Under the pieces are notes generated by a model that saw nothing but the letters and a program-made list of their open reading frames with translations, was not told where the DNA came from and did no database searches. DNA of 64,000 nt, from positions 62,001 through 126,000 of the forward strand of contig CAVVGZ010000008.1 in NCBI GenBank assembly GCA_963747965.1. Reading direction: 5' to 3'. Origin of the DNA: CAVVGZ01 sp963747965. Lineage in GTDB: Bacteria > Chloroflexota > Anaerolineae > Anaerolineales > Anaerolineaceae. Numbering within the stretch: the first letter of the stretch is position 1; every line of letters starts with the position of its first letter. Position numbers and translations under genes: made by a program. Shown here one piece after another: positions 1 through 8,832 of the stretch.

Positions 1-248
1 ACTACCCAACCAGCCAGATAGCCGATTGAATAAAGGAAACCATCATAGCCGACCGTGGCAATTAATCCACAAATTCCCAAAAAGGAGGCTGCTGATAAAT
101 AGTCCCCGGCAAAGGCAATCCCATTCACTCCCCAGTGAATTTTCCCCCCGGCCGCATAATAACCACTGGATGTTTTAGCCCTGTTGCCTAAATACAAGGA
201 AAGTCCAATCACCAAAACCACAAAAAAGATAAAAACGAAGATGGCCAT
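1..248 (-). CDS. actP: Cation/acetate symporter, ActP-like, N-terminal part (runs off the window)
   Basis: The first ~82 residues of a sodium:solute symporter (SSS family) are visible, beginning MAIFVFIFFVVLVIG. A first membrane helix is followed by GNRAKTSSGYYAAGG and a second segment with FAGDYLSAASFLG, the pattern of ActP/acetate permeases. It would carry acetate or a similar short monocarboxylate into the cell with sodium. It starts 3 bp after the stop of the DUF485 gene, the standard yjcH-actP pairing, so the two are co-transcribed. The remainder lies beyond base 1, so the substrate cannot be refined. Confidence 0.85.
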   Translation of the reverse strand, partial: MAIFVFIFFVVLVIGLSLYLGNRAKTSSGYYAAGGKIHWGVNGIAFAGDYLSAASFLGICGLIATVGYDGFLYSIGYLAGWV

Positions 249-251
249 GGA

Positions 252-599
252 TTAGCCCTTTCCTGTATTTATTGGCTCGTTTTGCTTATCTTTGGTTTCC
301 GCTTGCCCGGCATTTTTATAGGACGCTTCTTTCTTTCGACAAAGCCAGTCATAAGCCAGTGCCTCGATCAGCGCAACAATGATCAATGCGAAACCGTAAA
401 CCGTCGCCAGATTCAGACCTGCAAAAACAATTTCCCCCATCCCAGCAGGATTAATCAGATTGATTGCCACGAAACTGGCATAAAAACTGGCATAAAAGGC
501 AAACATCCATATGCCTAAACGCATTTTGTAGGGTCCTGCAGGGTCTTTATCCTTTGGTGTTGCAGGTTCATGTAGCATGGCTATTTTCTCCTTTATCAT
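252..599 (-). CDS. yjcH: DUF485 membrane protein (YjcH-like), partner of the acetate symporter
   Basis: A 115-residue protein with a soluble N-terminus, two hydrophobic helices at roughly residues 29-50 and 60-85, and a charged C-terminal tail. The core (RLGIWMFAFYASFYASFVAIN) is DUF485-like. Members of this family nearly always sit directly upstream of ActP-type symporters and are thought to be small accessory subunits of the inner membrane; their exact role is not settled. The 3-bp gap to the symporter start supports one operon. Bases 600-1015 upstream hold no convincing gene and probably contain the promoter. Confidence 0.8.
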   Translation of the reverse strand: MIKEKIAMLHEPATPKDKDPAGPYKMRLGIWMFAFYASFYASFVAINLINPAGMGEIVFAGLNLATVYGFALIIVALIEALAYDWLCRKKEASYKNAGQAETKDKQNEPINTGKG

Positions 600-1015
600 G
601 GTAGGGATTATTTGGTAATTATATATGACTCATCCTCAATTAATGGTTTTCTTGGATCGAATTGGTCCAGAAATATCAGGATTAAACTGAATTCAGCAGT
701 AATTGATATGCCGTAGATATTTTTGTCCTCAATCCTTTCCATTATTTATCATCAACCCTATTCCTCGCTGGACATGTCAGCAATATTTTATTAGTCGTAA
801 ATCAACCTTTGATAATACAAATTTAACCTGGCTGTAGCGGCAGCCTATAATTGTGAAATTAGCCTGCTTTCTAATATTGACCGGCAGGCAGATGATTACA
901 AACCGGTCATCCGCATCTGGCAGTACCATGGATGGTTGGCCAGGATGAAGATACTTCCTGGTATTATCCCGGAATCTTATCTTTTTACAAACCTTGGTTT
1001 ATTCGAAAAAGAATT

Positions 1016-1567
1016 TTAGAAAACGAACGGGATGAACATCCTGGTGCGGCGCATATAGTCCCTATACGCCTCGCCAAAGAATTGCAGGCATTCATTTTCA
1101 TCAGCCCTTGCCGTGGCAACCAGGAGTATCGTTGATGCCAATGCCAGAAGTCCTCCCGGGAGAGATGGCTCTTTAAAGAAAATTCCCCAAGTCAGCAGCA
1201 GGAGTGAACTGTACAGCGGGTGGCGGATGTAGTGATAAATGCCAGTTGTCACCAGGCTGGTCGTCCTTTCGAAAGCCAGCAGTTCAGGCTGTCCATTCCT
1301 TCGCGAATTCGGTCTCCCATTGGAAATCAGTGTTCGCACCCCAAAGAACAATGGAATCAGGCTTGCAAAGAGGAAAAACCAGGAAACCAGCTGGTTCCAG
1401 GAAGCCGGCTTTTGGAACCACACCCCAGCATTGAGCATAAACAATGCCAGGATGCACTCCCAGGCAAAGAATCGATAAAAACCATGGGAGCCTGGTACAC
1501 GCAGCGAGGCACGTGAGATGGAGATAAGCCCAACGGAGAATATCAAGAAAGCAGCCAATTCATGCAA
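1016..1567 (-). CDS. ICMT/PEMT-like membrane methyltransferase
   Basis: A 183-aa polytopic membrane protein. The C-terminal half carries the isoprenylcysteine carboxyl methyltransferase / phospholipid methyltransferase signature: TGIYHYIRHPLYSS (residues ~108-121) and, near the end, a Glu-rich stretch (ADENECLQFFGEAYRDYMRRT) matching the usual E..L...FG..Y..Y. Such proteins use SAM to methylate lipids or thiols at the membrane; bacterial substrates are mostly unknown. The reading frame opens with TTG, five bases after a GGAGAG ribosome site; the nearby ATG is out of frame. It stands alone on the minus strand. A paralogue of the same superfamily is at 11260-11925. Confidence 0.7.
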   Translation of the reverse strand: MHELAAFLIFSVGLISISRASLRVPGSHGFYRFFAWECILALFMLNAGVWFQKPASWNQLVSWFFLFASLIPLFFGVRTLISNGRPNSRRNGQPELLAFERTTSLVTTGIYHYIRHPLYSSLLLLTWGIFFKEPSLPGGLLALASTILLVATARADENECLQFFGEAYRDYMRRTRMFIPFVF

Positions 1568-1695
1568 AGGAACTCTCCCTTCTTGTTAGGCCATCCACCT
1601 GGAACCCCTTAAGTCAATTTTGTTGCCCAAGGTGGATAATCAATTAATATTCTACCCAATCCGTAAAATACTGGAATTTAATTGTGTTTGGTTTC

Positions 1696-2637
1696 TTATC
1701 CGCTCGCCTGTCGGGAAGAATGCCCGGTCTGCCGTGCCAGGATTAAAATGTGTTCCTCCGGAAACCGGAAACCTGGTGTCTCAATATCCACCAGGCGGCT
1801 CCATTTTTCTTCATTCATGGTCATTGTATTCAAGGCGTATATTTCCAAACCATCAGAGGCCAACTCTGTCCGGAATTCTTCCTCCGTAAAAAACTGGTAG
1901 CTTTGTAACCTTTCCGTTTCCCAGAGCTGCTTCCCGAGAAATATGGTCTTGGTAATGTATCGGGTGAAATCACGGCGCGACAGCTCTATTGTCAGTGGCC
2001 TATCAACCTCCTGATAGGTAATCCGGAAAGGATGGTACTCCCTTACAAAAATTTCGAATTCCTGGCGAACCTGGTGATCTTGAAAATGGATACGTACAAT
2101 CTGGTTTGGATCCCCGGTTGGTTCAAGACCATCAAATAAGACCAACCATCCTCCGGGTTCCAGGCAGCTAACCGCTCCAACGAGTGCTTTCTTTACATGG
2201 AGTTTGGCTGCTGGAATATCGATTTCTCCCAACTCCGGGGAATAAGAATCCGAAAATACTTCGTGCAGCGCATTGACCAGAATCACAATATCAAATTTCC
2301 CTAACCTTGCCAGCAGTTCCGGGTCTGTAAAATCACCTTCAACACACTCCAAAGCGGGGTAATCACGATGAAGTCGGGCAAGTGATTGGGGGTTGTAGTC
2401 CACACCTACCGATGCCGGGAGGCTGCAGGATTGGGCATGCGCATCGAGCAGTTGACCGATAACCTGTCCCTCACCGCAGCCCAATTCAAGCAAGCGTATC
2501 GGGTGATTGACCTGCTGCGCTGTTGAACGAATCAGCCGGGAGGCTGCCAGGATGGCAGCCCGTTTACCCAAATTTTCCATGGGCTGCAGCCGCACTTCCC
2601 AATAAAAATTCCAGAAGTCATCATTATCAGGCATCAT
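1696..2637 (-). CDS. Class I SAM-dependent methyltransferase
   Basis: 313 aa. The SAM-binding glycine motif LLELGCGEGQVIG lies near residues 48-60, followed by the acidic strand-2 residue in SVGVDYNPQSL and a FTDPELLARLGKFDIVILVNALHEVF block that is motif II/post-I. The sequence LVGAVSCLEPGGWLVLFDGLEP is the usual strand-5 'LKPGG' motif. About 130 C-terminal residues beyond the Rossmann core are family-specific and contain no motif I recognise. Substrate unknown. No neighbour in the same operon; it may be transcribed alone. Confidence 0.75.
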   Translation of the reverse strand: MMPDNDDFWNFYWEVRLQPMENLGKRAAILAASRLIRSTAQQVNHPIRLLELGCGEGQVIGQLLDAHAQSCSLPASVGVDYNPQSLARLHRDYPALECVEGDFTDPELLARLGKFDIVILVNALHEVFSDSYSPELGEIDIPAAKLHVKKALVGAVSCLEPGGWLVLFDGLEPTGDPNQIVRIHFQDHQVRQEFEIFVREYHPFRITYQEVDRPLTIELSRRDFTRYITKTIFLGKQLWETERLQSYQFFTEEEFRTELASDGLEIYALNTMTMNEEKWSRLVDIETPGFRFPEEHILILARQTGHSSRQASG

Positions 2638-2992
2638 CTTCCAATCAGTGTGAAAATCAATGGAACCAAACTATCATCATACTCCCGCTTCATGGATTTC
2701 TCCAGGAATAATCCAGATCCCTCCTATATATTACAAATAGCCCAACCGGCGCTTTTCAGGTGAGGGATGAACACAAATAACGTTTATTTCCTGGCTGTCC
2801 TGGGCCTTGGACTGCACCCAATTTTACAGAACGATCTGTAAGAATGCCTGAATCCCTTGTGCGAAAAAACAAATCGTCAGCTACCAGGGGTGGGAAGGAA
2901 TTCCCATTTTGTCCTGCGGGTATATTCATACCGTACCATTATCAGCCAAAATTTTCCGGTAAGGCAGGCAAGAGTTACCCCACTCGACATGA

Positions 2993-3038
2993 AATAAATA
3001 AGACCTGTTCCTGGAACAGGCGCAGGTCATCATTTATT
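2993..3038 (-). terminator. Hairpin terminator after the PhnB-like gene
   Basis: A perfect 7-bp stem with a 3-nt loop (CCTGTTC at 3004-3010, GAACAGG at 3014-3020) sits inside an outer AT-rich inverted repeat (AATAAAT at 2993, ATTTATT at 3032). It lies about 70 bp past the stop of the minus-strand gene at 3107-3580. Read on the minus strand the hairpin is followed by a T-rich stretch, which fits an intrinsic terminator. Bases 2638-2992 show no gene. Confidence 0.55.
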
Positions 3039-3106
3039 AGCCTGTGCGGGAGTCTGCAGACGGATCTGTTACCCCTGCTGTTATGTAATTTATCAACCCG
3101 CAATCA

Positions 3107-3580
3107 TCATTCCTGTTCGTATGCTCTCTTCAAGCCGGCAATATCAATTTTGACCATCTGCAGCATTGCCTGCATGACCCGTCCCGACTTTGCTGCATCT
3201 TTATCCTGCAGCAGTCTGCCTAAAATGGTCGGAACGATCTGCCAGGAGAGTCCAAATTTATCCTTCAGCCAGCCGCACTGCTCAGGTTGACCACCCGCTA
3301 AGAGATTATCCCAGTACCAGTCAACTTCTTCCTGCGTTTCACAGTTTATGATGAATGAAATGGCATGTGTAAAGGGATCGTAGGGTCCGCCGTTTAATAC
3401 CATGAACTCCTGCCCTTCAATCTGGAGTGTAGCCGTCAGGAGCATTCCTTTCGAACCAGGACCTTCATCCCCGTAATACGATTTATTCAAAATCCTGGCT
3501 GATTTGAAAATAGAGGCGTAAAAATTTACTGCTTCTTCAGCATTGTTATCGAACCATAAACATGGGGTAATCTTTTGCAT
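3107..3580 (-). CDS. VOC-family protein, PhnB / 3-demethylubiquinone-methyltransferase-like domain
   Basis: 157 aa, one VOC (glyoxalase-fold) module of the PhnB_MLR type. It begins MQKITPCLWFDNNAEEAVNFY, the typical opening of this subfamily, and contains NGGPYDPFTHAISFIINCETQEEVD and CGWLKDKFGLSWQIVPTIL, both diagnostic. Such proteins are often misannotated as ubiquinone methyltransferases; they lack a SAM fold and their ligand is unknown. Full length and intact. The ATG follows an AGGAG-like site. It is a lone minus-strand gene with its own terminator. Confidence 0.85.
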   Translation of the reverse strand: MQKITPCLWFDNNAEEAVNFYASIFKSARILNKSYYGDEGPGSKGMLLTATLQIEGQEFMVLNGGPYDPFTHAISFIINCETQEEVDWYWDNLLAGGQPEQCGWLKDKFGLSWQIVPTILGRLLQDKDAAKSGRVMQAMLQMVKIDIAGLKRAYEQE

Positions 3581-3702
3581 TCGTTCTCCTCATCTTTACC
3601 ATGTGCATGATGGTCATTTATTTATATACTAATTATATCTTTAATATCTTATATTTCAATAGGCATAAGAACAAGCCATGAAATTGGGGGTTATTCACCA
3701 TA

Positions 3703-4534
3703 TCATTCTGCTTCTATTTGGCAGTCCGGGCAAAAATAAATGCTCCCGCCCATGTAGGCTTGTTTTTGAATCAAGGTGCTGCACTCCGGGCAGGCTTTTC
3801 CAACTGTGTTCTTGCTCATGAGCGTGGTATATCCGCCCAAATTGCCAAATAGATCTCTTTCTGTATCCCTGCCGCCCTGCCTTACCATTTCCACCAGGGT
3901 TTCCTTGATGGCTTTGAATAAATTTTCTTTTTCAAAACTATCCAGAGTGTTCACCTTCCTTTTAGGGTGCAGCCTGGCATTAAAAAGAATATCCTGCAGC
4001 ACCCCGTTGCCGAGCCCGGGAATACGCTGTTCTGTAGCCAGGAATGCTTTTAGCGAGTACTTTTCCAGCCCGGGCAGCAATAGCCCCGTGAAATAATTGG
4101 TATCAAAGTCGTCTGCAAGTGGGGATGGCTTTTCTCTGGCGCCCTGGTGGTAGGGGTTATCAAACGTACCACGTTTGAAGCACCACATTCCCCCGTACAT
4201 GGCCACTGCTCCCGCTGATCGAGGTAGAATCTTCCAATTCAATCAACAGCTGGTGTTTCATTGGCTGTTCTTCTTTACTCCGATGATAGCGCAGGTTGAT
4301 TCCATCCCCAAATAGAAGATCCATGTCATCAACCTGTATCTCAACCAGGCCTCCCAGGCTGACCGATTTTCCAATGTTTTTTCCGGTTAACATCTCCGAA
4401 TAACTTGCCGGATCACCGCTGTACCAGGCAAATTTATGCGGCGATTGGGCGGCATCCACGCTGTGAATCATTTTTCCGTACACAGTCTGATTGATCTGCT
4501 GGGCGATAATAGTTGCTTCTGGAACCTCAATCAT
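3703..4534 (-). pseudogene. Fpg/Nei-like DNA glycosylase, split by a frameshift
   Basis: Two overlapping frames together rebuild one ~277-aa Fpg/Nei (H2TH) glycosylase. The first runs from 4534 (MIEVPEATIIAQQINQ) to about LEDSTSIS; the second continues with AVAMYGGMWCFKRG, the H2TH region GLGNGVLQDILFNARLHPKRK, and a C-terminal zinc finger (CPEC...CPDC, FCPDCQ). The join falls near 4205-4214 and the total length is 3n+1, so one extra base separates the halves. Family members excise oxidised bases and nick the strand. The catalytic proline is normally residue 2; here the PE pair is at residues 5-6, as in a divergent subfamily that begins MIE-PEA. Either a sequencing indel or a decayed gene. 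Confidence 0.75.
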
Positions 4535-4778
4535 ATATTTCTAACCTCTATCCGTCGAGAATTATTATCTAGTCATCAGTATCGCCAGGAATATCGCTAG
4601 GTTAATCTCTGAAACAGAATATCGAAAATTGGAGATCCAATACTGATGAATCATCAGGAAAATGTGGCGGGTGTTACCAATTTCGAAAATGAAAAGGTTT
4701 TTGAATTAATTGATTTCTATTATCGAATACCATCATAAAAACTGGTGTGTATAACAATAATACATTATTTTTGTTTCT

Positions 4779-5690
4779 CTAAAAACTACCCGACGGTTTG
4801 AACCCATATGCAACAACAATATCATCCGTAATAATGTTGATGTTTTTACGATTAAAATAATTTCTGGTCTTTATGGATTCTTTCATGCGCAAATCCGGAG
4901 GAAATTTTACATACCACCAGGAAGAGGATATGGCTGCAAAAAAGTCATATGCTGCAGCTCCACTTTCGAATTTATTTTTCCAAACCACCCGTTTACTTCG
5001 GATACCTTCTAAATTCGCTTCTTCAAGCATTCTCCTGACATACCCCTCTTTCCTTGGCCACCATTCAAATCGATAACCAAGGACATATCGTTTGTCTGCA
5101 CACCATAATGTCGCATCTATTGCTTCCCAATAATGTTCCGGCCCGTGAGCACCAATACAGACTAAACCTCCTGGCTTAACCACCCTTGCCATTTCTGTGA
5201 CTGCCAGTTTTTGATCCGGTAGTAAACCGAAAGCCATCCCTGAAATCACCACCTCAAAGGCATCTTTTTTGAAAGGTAATCCTTCAGCATCAAACTGGCA
5301 AAATGTGTAATCTAAATTCTTGGCTAATTCCTTTCGCTTCGCTTGTGCAAGCATAAACGCAGAAATATCACCGCAAACGACCCCTTTCGATCCTTGCTCG
5401 AAAGCCACTTGAGCCAAAGCTCCTGTCCCACATCCAACGTCCAGGACCTGCATACCCTGTAATTTCATGCCATCCAATTGAAATCGGGCAGACTTGTCTT
5501 GCAGGTTGTATCCAAGCTCATCATATTTCTTAATGTGATCTGTGTATTCTCCTTCATACCCTTGCTTGACGCGTTCTTTCATCCCGGCATAATCACGGGC
5601 GCTCCCTGTGAATACTGATAATAAGTTATTCGCTTCCACCATCAATTTCATTGGCAGGCTTAGTTTTCCGGACCAAAACAGGCTAGGCAT
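4779..5690 (-). CDS. Class I SAM-dependent methyltransferase (UbiE/Methyltransf_11 type)
   Basis: 303 aa. The core holds MQVLDVGCGTGALAQVAFEQG (motif I, about residues 80-100), VVCGDISAFMLAQAK (acidic residue binding the SAM ribose), FDAEGLPFKKDAFEVVISGMAF and VVKPGGLVCIGAHGPEHY. The C-terminus is rich in aromatic residues and carries no known domain. The ATG follows AAAGGA eight bases upstream. Substrate unknown. It stands between a defective glycosylase and a plus-strand membrane gene, so it is probably monocistronic. Bases 5691-6027 hold AT-rich sequence with no supportable gene. Confidence 0.75.
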   Translation of the reverse strand: MPSLFWSGKLSLPMKLMVEANNLLSVFTGSARDYAGMKERVKQGYEGEYTDHIKKYDELGYNLQDKSARFQLDGMKLQGMQVLDVGCGTGALAQVAFEQGSKGVVCGDISAFMLAQAKRKELAKNLDYTFCQFDAEGLPFKKDAFEVVISGMAFGLLPDQKLAVTEMARVVKPGGLVCIGAHGPEHYWEAIDATLWCADKRYVLGYRFEWWPRKEGYVRRMLEEANLEGIRSKRVVWKNKFESGAAAYDFFAAISSSWWYVKFPPDLRMKESIKTRNYFNRKNINIITDDIVVAYGFKPSGSF

Positions 5691-6027
5691 ATTTTTTGTC
5701 CTTTCTAATATCGTTGCCGGATAAAAAATACCTCTCCAATCACTAATATTAAAAATAGCTTGGATGGGCCGCGCATGTATCTTAAATGGTATTGGCTTGC
5801 CTATAAAATAATCAGCCTTAATAAACTATCATCAAAATATTTCCGTTACCGGGGAATTCTACCTTGCAAAATGATATGGCTTGCTAATATGCATTTTAAT
5901 AGATCGATTCCCCTGAAAACATTTAATATTCAAATAAATCTCATATTTCCGATTATCGAACTGCTTCATAATTAAAGTATACAGCTTAGCACGGATATAG
6001 TAGGATATATTATTCCGGAAATTACAA

Positions 6028-6417
6028 ATGCACAATCAAATGAAAAGACAGTCCGTTATAATTGCCATTGTTTTATTCATCGCAATCCTGCATATCTTCA
6101 ATCCATTTCGACAGTTAAGTGGCATCTGGCATGACTTGTACTTCAGTTATTTCTCTGACCTTTTTCTCCCATTCACATTTTATTTTTTACTATGTATCGT
6201 TGAGGGAAAAATACAGTTTTTACACCCCTGGTGGATAAAAGCAGGCAGCCTATTCGCATTGGTATTGACTGCCGAGATACTTCAATACTTCGGATTTTAT
6301 GCACTGGGGACGGTTTATGATCCCATGGACATCCTGATGGTTGCAGTGGGAATTGGTTTGGCAATCATTTGTGACCTGCTAATCTTCCCTAAATTATTTT
6401 TATTCTGGGAGGACTGA
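6028..6417 (+). CDS. Small membrane protein, VanZ-like
   Basis: 129 aa with four predicted membrane helices (roughly residues 8-25, 44-60, 68-86, 100-122). The spacing and the motif GTVYDPMDILMVAVGIGLA near the last helix resemble the VanZ-like family (conserved D..D....G..G), and FSDLFLPFTFYFLLCI resembles its second helix. VanZ relatives are linked to teicoplanin tolerance in Gram-positives, but most are uncharacterised. It is the only plus-strand gene in this part. The family call is tentative. Confidence 0.5.
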   Translation: MHNQMKRQSVIIAIVLFIAILHIFNPFRQLSGIWHDLYFSYFSDLFLPFTFYFLLCIVEGKIQFLHPWWIKAGSLFALVLTAEILQYFGFYALGTVYDPMDILMVAVGIGLAIICDLLIFPKLFLFWED

Positions 6418-6704
6418 TCGGTTTTCTGTTAACAAACCTATCCGTCTGCTTGAATATTTAATTTTCCTGATCCACACCAACCAGGGATAAGAATTCATCC
6501 AGTCAAACTCGCTAAACCGGTGAGCGCTGCCCTGAACTCCCATTGCGGCTCGAGCCAGCTGCCATTTGCTTATCCGGAATGGTAATGCTTGTTCAATAAA
6601 TCATAAACATGCAATGGATCACCCCAAAGGTCATCTTGCAGTATTGGATGCACCCATTACTTTTCTTATTAGTTGAATAATAGAATAGCGGAAAAATGCA
6701 ACAA

Positions 6705-7406
6705 TCAAGCGCCTTGCTCCAGCCACCATATACCGGTGCATTCAGGCAGTTTAATTTCTTCGTTTTCCTGGACAATCTTTTCCAGCATTTCCTCCCCGAA
6801 GAAAAACAAGCTAAGTTCCTCAGCTTCTGCCAAATCCCTGAACCGGTAATCTGTCCTAATCCAGGTATGCTGGAATCCCGCAGATTCGAGATACCGGTAA
6901 TAAGGCGCCAGCCGTTCAGGCGCTTGAGGACTTTCATACCCCGTACCCAGGGTTTCGATCAGGATAAGCATTCCCCCCGGGTGGATGACTCGCCGCATCT
7001 CAACCAAAACCTTGTCGAGCTCACTTCGCCAGCTATTCAGATCGCCTTCCACCACGTAGCACACACTCCAGCCAGAAATCGCCACATCCGCCAGCCCATT
7101 CCGTATGGGGATGTGGCGGTGGTCGCAAACCGCCAGGCTCCAATTTTGAAGGTTTGTGTTTTGCAGAGGCTTCCTGGCGGTATCCAGCATATGCCGGGAA
7201 TTGTCAAAGGCATAAATCAACTTTGCCCGGGGTACCAACATACGGGTTAACCTTCCCGTCCCTGCTCCTAACTCCACGAAGGTCAAACCATCCCCTGGAA
7301 TGATCTGGCCAAGGGCTTTTTCTATGTTTTTCTGGTAATCTTCCCGCCTTACCAGCAAATCATATTGTTGGGCTTTATGCCGGTAGATTTCGAGGTGGTC
7401 GGGCAT
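6705..7406 (-). CDS. Class I SAM-dependent methyltransferase
   Basis: 233 aa. Motif I is TFVELGAGTGRLTRMLVPRA (about residues 41-60), with the acidic strand-2 residue in IYAFDNSRHMLDTARK, then DVAISGWSVCYVV and VIHPGGMLILIETLGTG. The N-terminal YRHKAQQYDLLVRREDYQKNI is typical of small methyltransferases acting on free metabolites. A minus-strand fragment without a start (about 6547-6630, reading ...LWGDPLHVYDLLNKHY) follows it and may be the wreck of another gene. Upstream lies the structured element at 7544-7624. Confidence 0.75.
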   Translation of the reverse strand: MPDHLEIYRHKAQQYDLLVRREDYQKNIEKALGQIIPGDGLTFVELGAGTGRLTRMLVPRAKLIYAFDNSRHMLDTARKPLQNTNLQNWSLAVCDHRHIPIRNGLADVAISGWSVCYVVEGDLNSWRSELDKVLVEMRRVIHPGGMLILIETLGTGYESPQAPERLAPYYRYLESAGFQHTWIRTDYRFRDLAEAEELSLFFFGEEMLEKIVQENEEIKLPECTGIWWLEQGA

Positions 7407-7543
7407 AATCTTGAATTACCTATCCTGTTCACCATTTAACAGAATTATCACCTGTTTTGGTTGAATGGTGACAGCTTGAGCTATTTTGGATGTGGAAAAC
7501 CTGTAAAATGAAACCAACCGGCCCTGGAGGCCTTCCCGGGGAA

Positions 7544-7624
7544 AAACGCCTGCCCGCACTGTGCAGCAGGTATAAGGTGACCCCACGCCGGGTCATCCAC
7601 TGCACGATTCATCGGGTGGCGTTT
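7544..7624. other. Long imperfect hairpin, possible structured RNA or palindromic element
   Basis: Four nested stems can be drawn: AAACGCC (7544-7550) with GGCGTTT (7618-7624); CCCG (7553) with CGGG (7613); GTGCAG (7561-7566) with CTGCAC (7600-7605); GGTGACCC (7576-7583) with GGGTCATC (7590-7597), closed by a 6-nt loop. This makes one 81-nt rod with internal bulges. It lies in the gap between the methyltransferase start at 7406 and the VOC gene end at 7769, so it would be part of the methyltransferase leader if transcribed on the minus strand. It superficially resembles the CCCGC..ACTGTG and CCACTG segments of cobalamin riboswitches but lacks the other conserved parts. Confidence 0.45.
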
Positions 7625-7768
7625 AACTTTACAGAACGCTTCCCATAAACCAAAGCCTGCGCAGCAATTCTTGTCTATATTTTAATTGCAGCATTCATTA
7701 GCCGGCATAGCTGACTTCTGAAAAGACTGCGGATTATCCGTTTTATCAACCAGGTCTCAACCGGCACC

Positions 7769-8141
7769 TCAGACGTGCTGGTCAACCAGAATTGTGTTGC
7801 CGTCGGGATCCAGTACCAAAAAATATGCTGGGCCGGTCGTTGTCTCGTCGGCCTCGTTCAAAAATTCCACGCCCTGCGTCCTTCAGCTGGTGCTGCAGTT
7901 CCCGTACATCTGTAAATGGTTCCACTTTCTGGGCATTGCTGTCCCAGCCGGGGTTGAAGGTGAGTATATTCTTTTCGAACATCCCTTGAAAAAGCCCGAT
8001 CACATGCTCTTCATTCTTCAGGATAATCCAGTTCTGCGAAAGATCTCCGTGGAAAACCTTGAAACCGAGCTTTTCGTAAAAGGCTTTCGAATCGTTGATA
8101 TCCTTCACAGCCAGACTAATTGAAAATGCGCCGAGTTCCAT
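7769..8141 (-). pseudogene. VOC-family (glyoxalase) protein with a C-terminal frameshift
   Basis: The frame starting at 8141 (MELGAFSISLAVKDINDSKAF, ATG seven bases after AGGAG) is a single VOC module with the usual FYEKLGFKV opening. After QLKDAG the frame changes: the natural continuation, VEFLNEADETTTGPAYF then LVLDPDGNTILVDQHV and a stop at 7769, is in another frame. The slip lies near 7872 (one extra base; span is 3n+1). The restored 124-aa product has the expected metal-site end DPDGN. Family members bind metals and act as dioxygenases, isomerases or resistance proteins; the substrate is unknown. Confidence 0.75.
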
Positions 8142-8209
8142 GCTTTGCTCCTTTCTGTAAGTAGAAGATGCCAATCATTTTCCATTCTGATCTTAATGTT
8201 AGTAAGAAC

Positions 8210-8596
8210 TCACCCGGACTTGGGACGGATAAATCCGCCCAGGTACTCGGAGTAAATTTGTACATCGATCCCCGACCCTGCCACCTTTTTCATCATCTCC
8301 ATGGCAAACATGCTGGGTGTTCCATAGATCTCAACGCTGGTTGGTTCAATGAATTGATACGCTGCCTTGGACCGTTGATCTGCTCCCTGCAGCTGCTGGT
8401 CAAGACCCTCCGCATCCGGGAAAATCCGAACAATGGTTACCTCTTTTGTTTCTTCGTTGAAGTAGGCAAGTTGAACAAGCGTGCCTGGTTTAGCAGCCAT
8501 TATAGGCGGGATGCTATCCTGGTAGTGATTTCTGAAGTCATCAATCATTCCATTCTTTACCTTGTTGCGGCTGATGAATACAATTGGGTCATTCAT
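8210..8596 (-). CDS. Antibiotic-biosynthesis-monooxygenase-like (ABM, ferredoxin-like fold) protein
   Basis: 128 aa, beginning MNDPIVFISRNKVKNGMIDDF, where a beta strand is followed by the 'V..G..d.F' pattern of dimeric alpha/beta-barrel ABM proteins. AAKPGTLVQLAYFNEETKEVTIV then fits strands 2 and 3. Proteins of this fold range from haem-degrading monooxygenases to small stress-response enzymes; no catalytic residue is diagnostic here. The ATG follows AAGGAAGACC. Its close proximity to VOC and SRPBCC genes suggests a group of small accessory genes, not a defined pathway. Bases 8597-8832 hold no gene. Confidence 0.55.
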   Translation of the reverse strand: MNDPIVFISRNKVKNGMIDDFRNHYQDSIPPIMAAKPGTLVQLAYFNEETKEVTIVRIFPDAEGLDQQLQGADQRSKAAYQFIEPTSVEIYGTPSMFAMEMMKKVAGSGIDVQIYSEYLGGFIRPKSG

Positions 8597-8832
8597 TGGT
8601 CTTCCTTTTCTAACATGAACAGGTTGTTGCCATCTTGGTCTTGCCTATCAAATTGTGGTCTCACTCAATAATCCGAATCAAACCGTATGGACTCAGGACA
8701 CGGATTGTTTACTTAATATCTTATAAAGATCAAAAAATGATGCTGTTAATGCATGATTGTTACAAACAATGTTATCGCTCAACGGTTTTTAGCGCCTGAT
8801 TTCGCCCTGATTAGTTATTCAATGATGAATAT

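Noticed and set aside
2844..3290. Plus-strand ORF of 148 aa
   Set aside because: It is antisense to the PhnB-like gene and overlaps its terminator; the coding signal is on the minus strand.
5760..5975. Plus-strand ORF of 71 aa
   Set aside because: AT-rich with no ribosome site and no recognisable sequence. Treated as non-coding.
7544..7624. Cobalamin riboswitch
   Set aside because: Only two short segments resemble the core. The B12 box, the GGTG-AA element and the kissing loop are missing, and no cobalamin gene is nearby.
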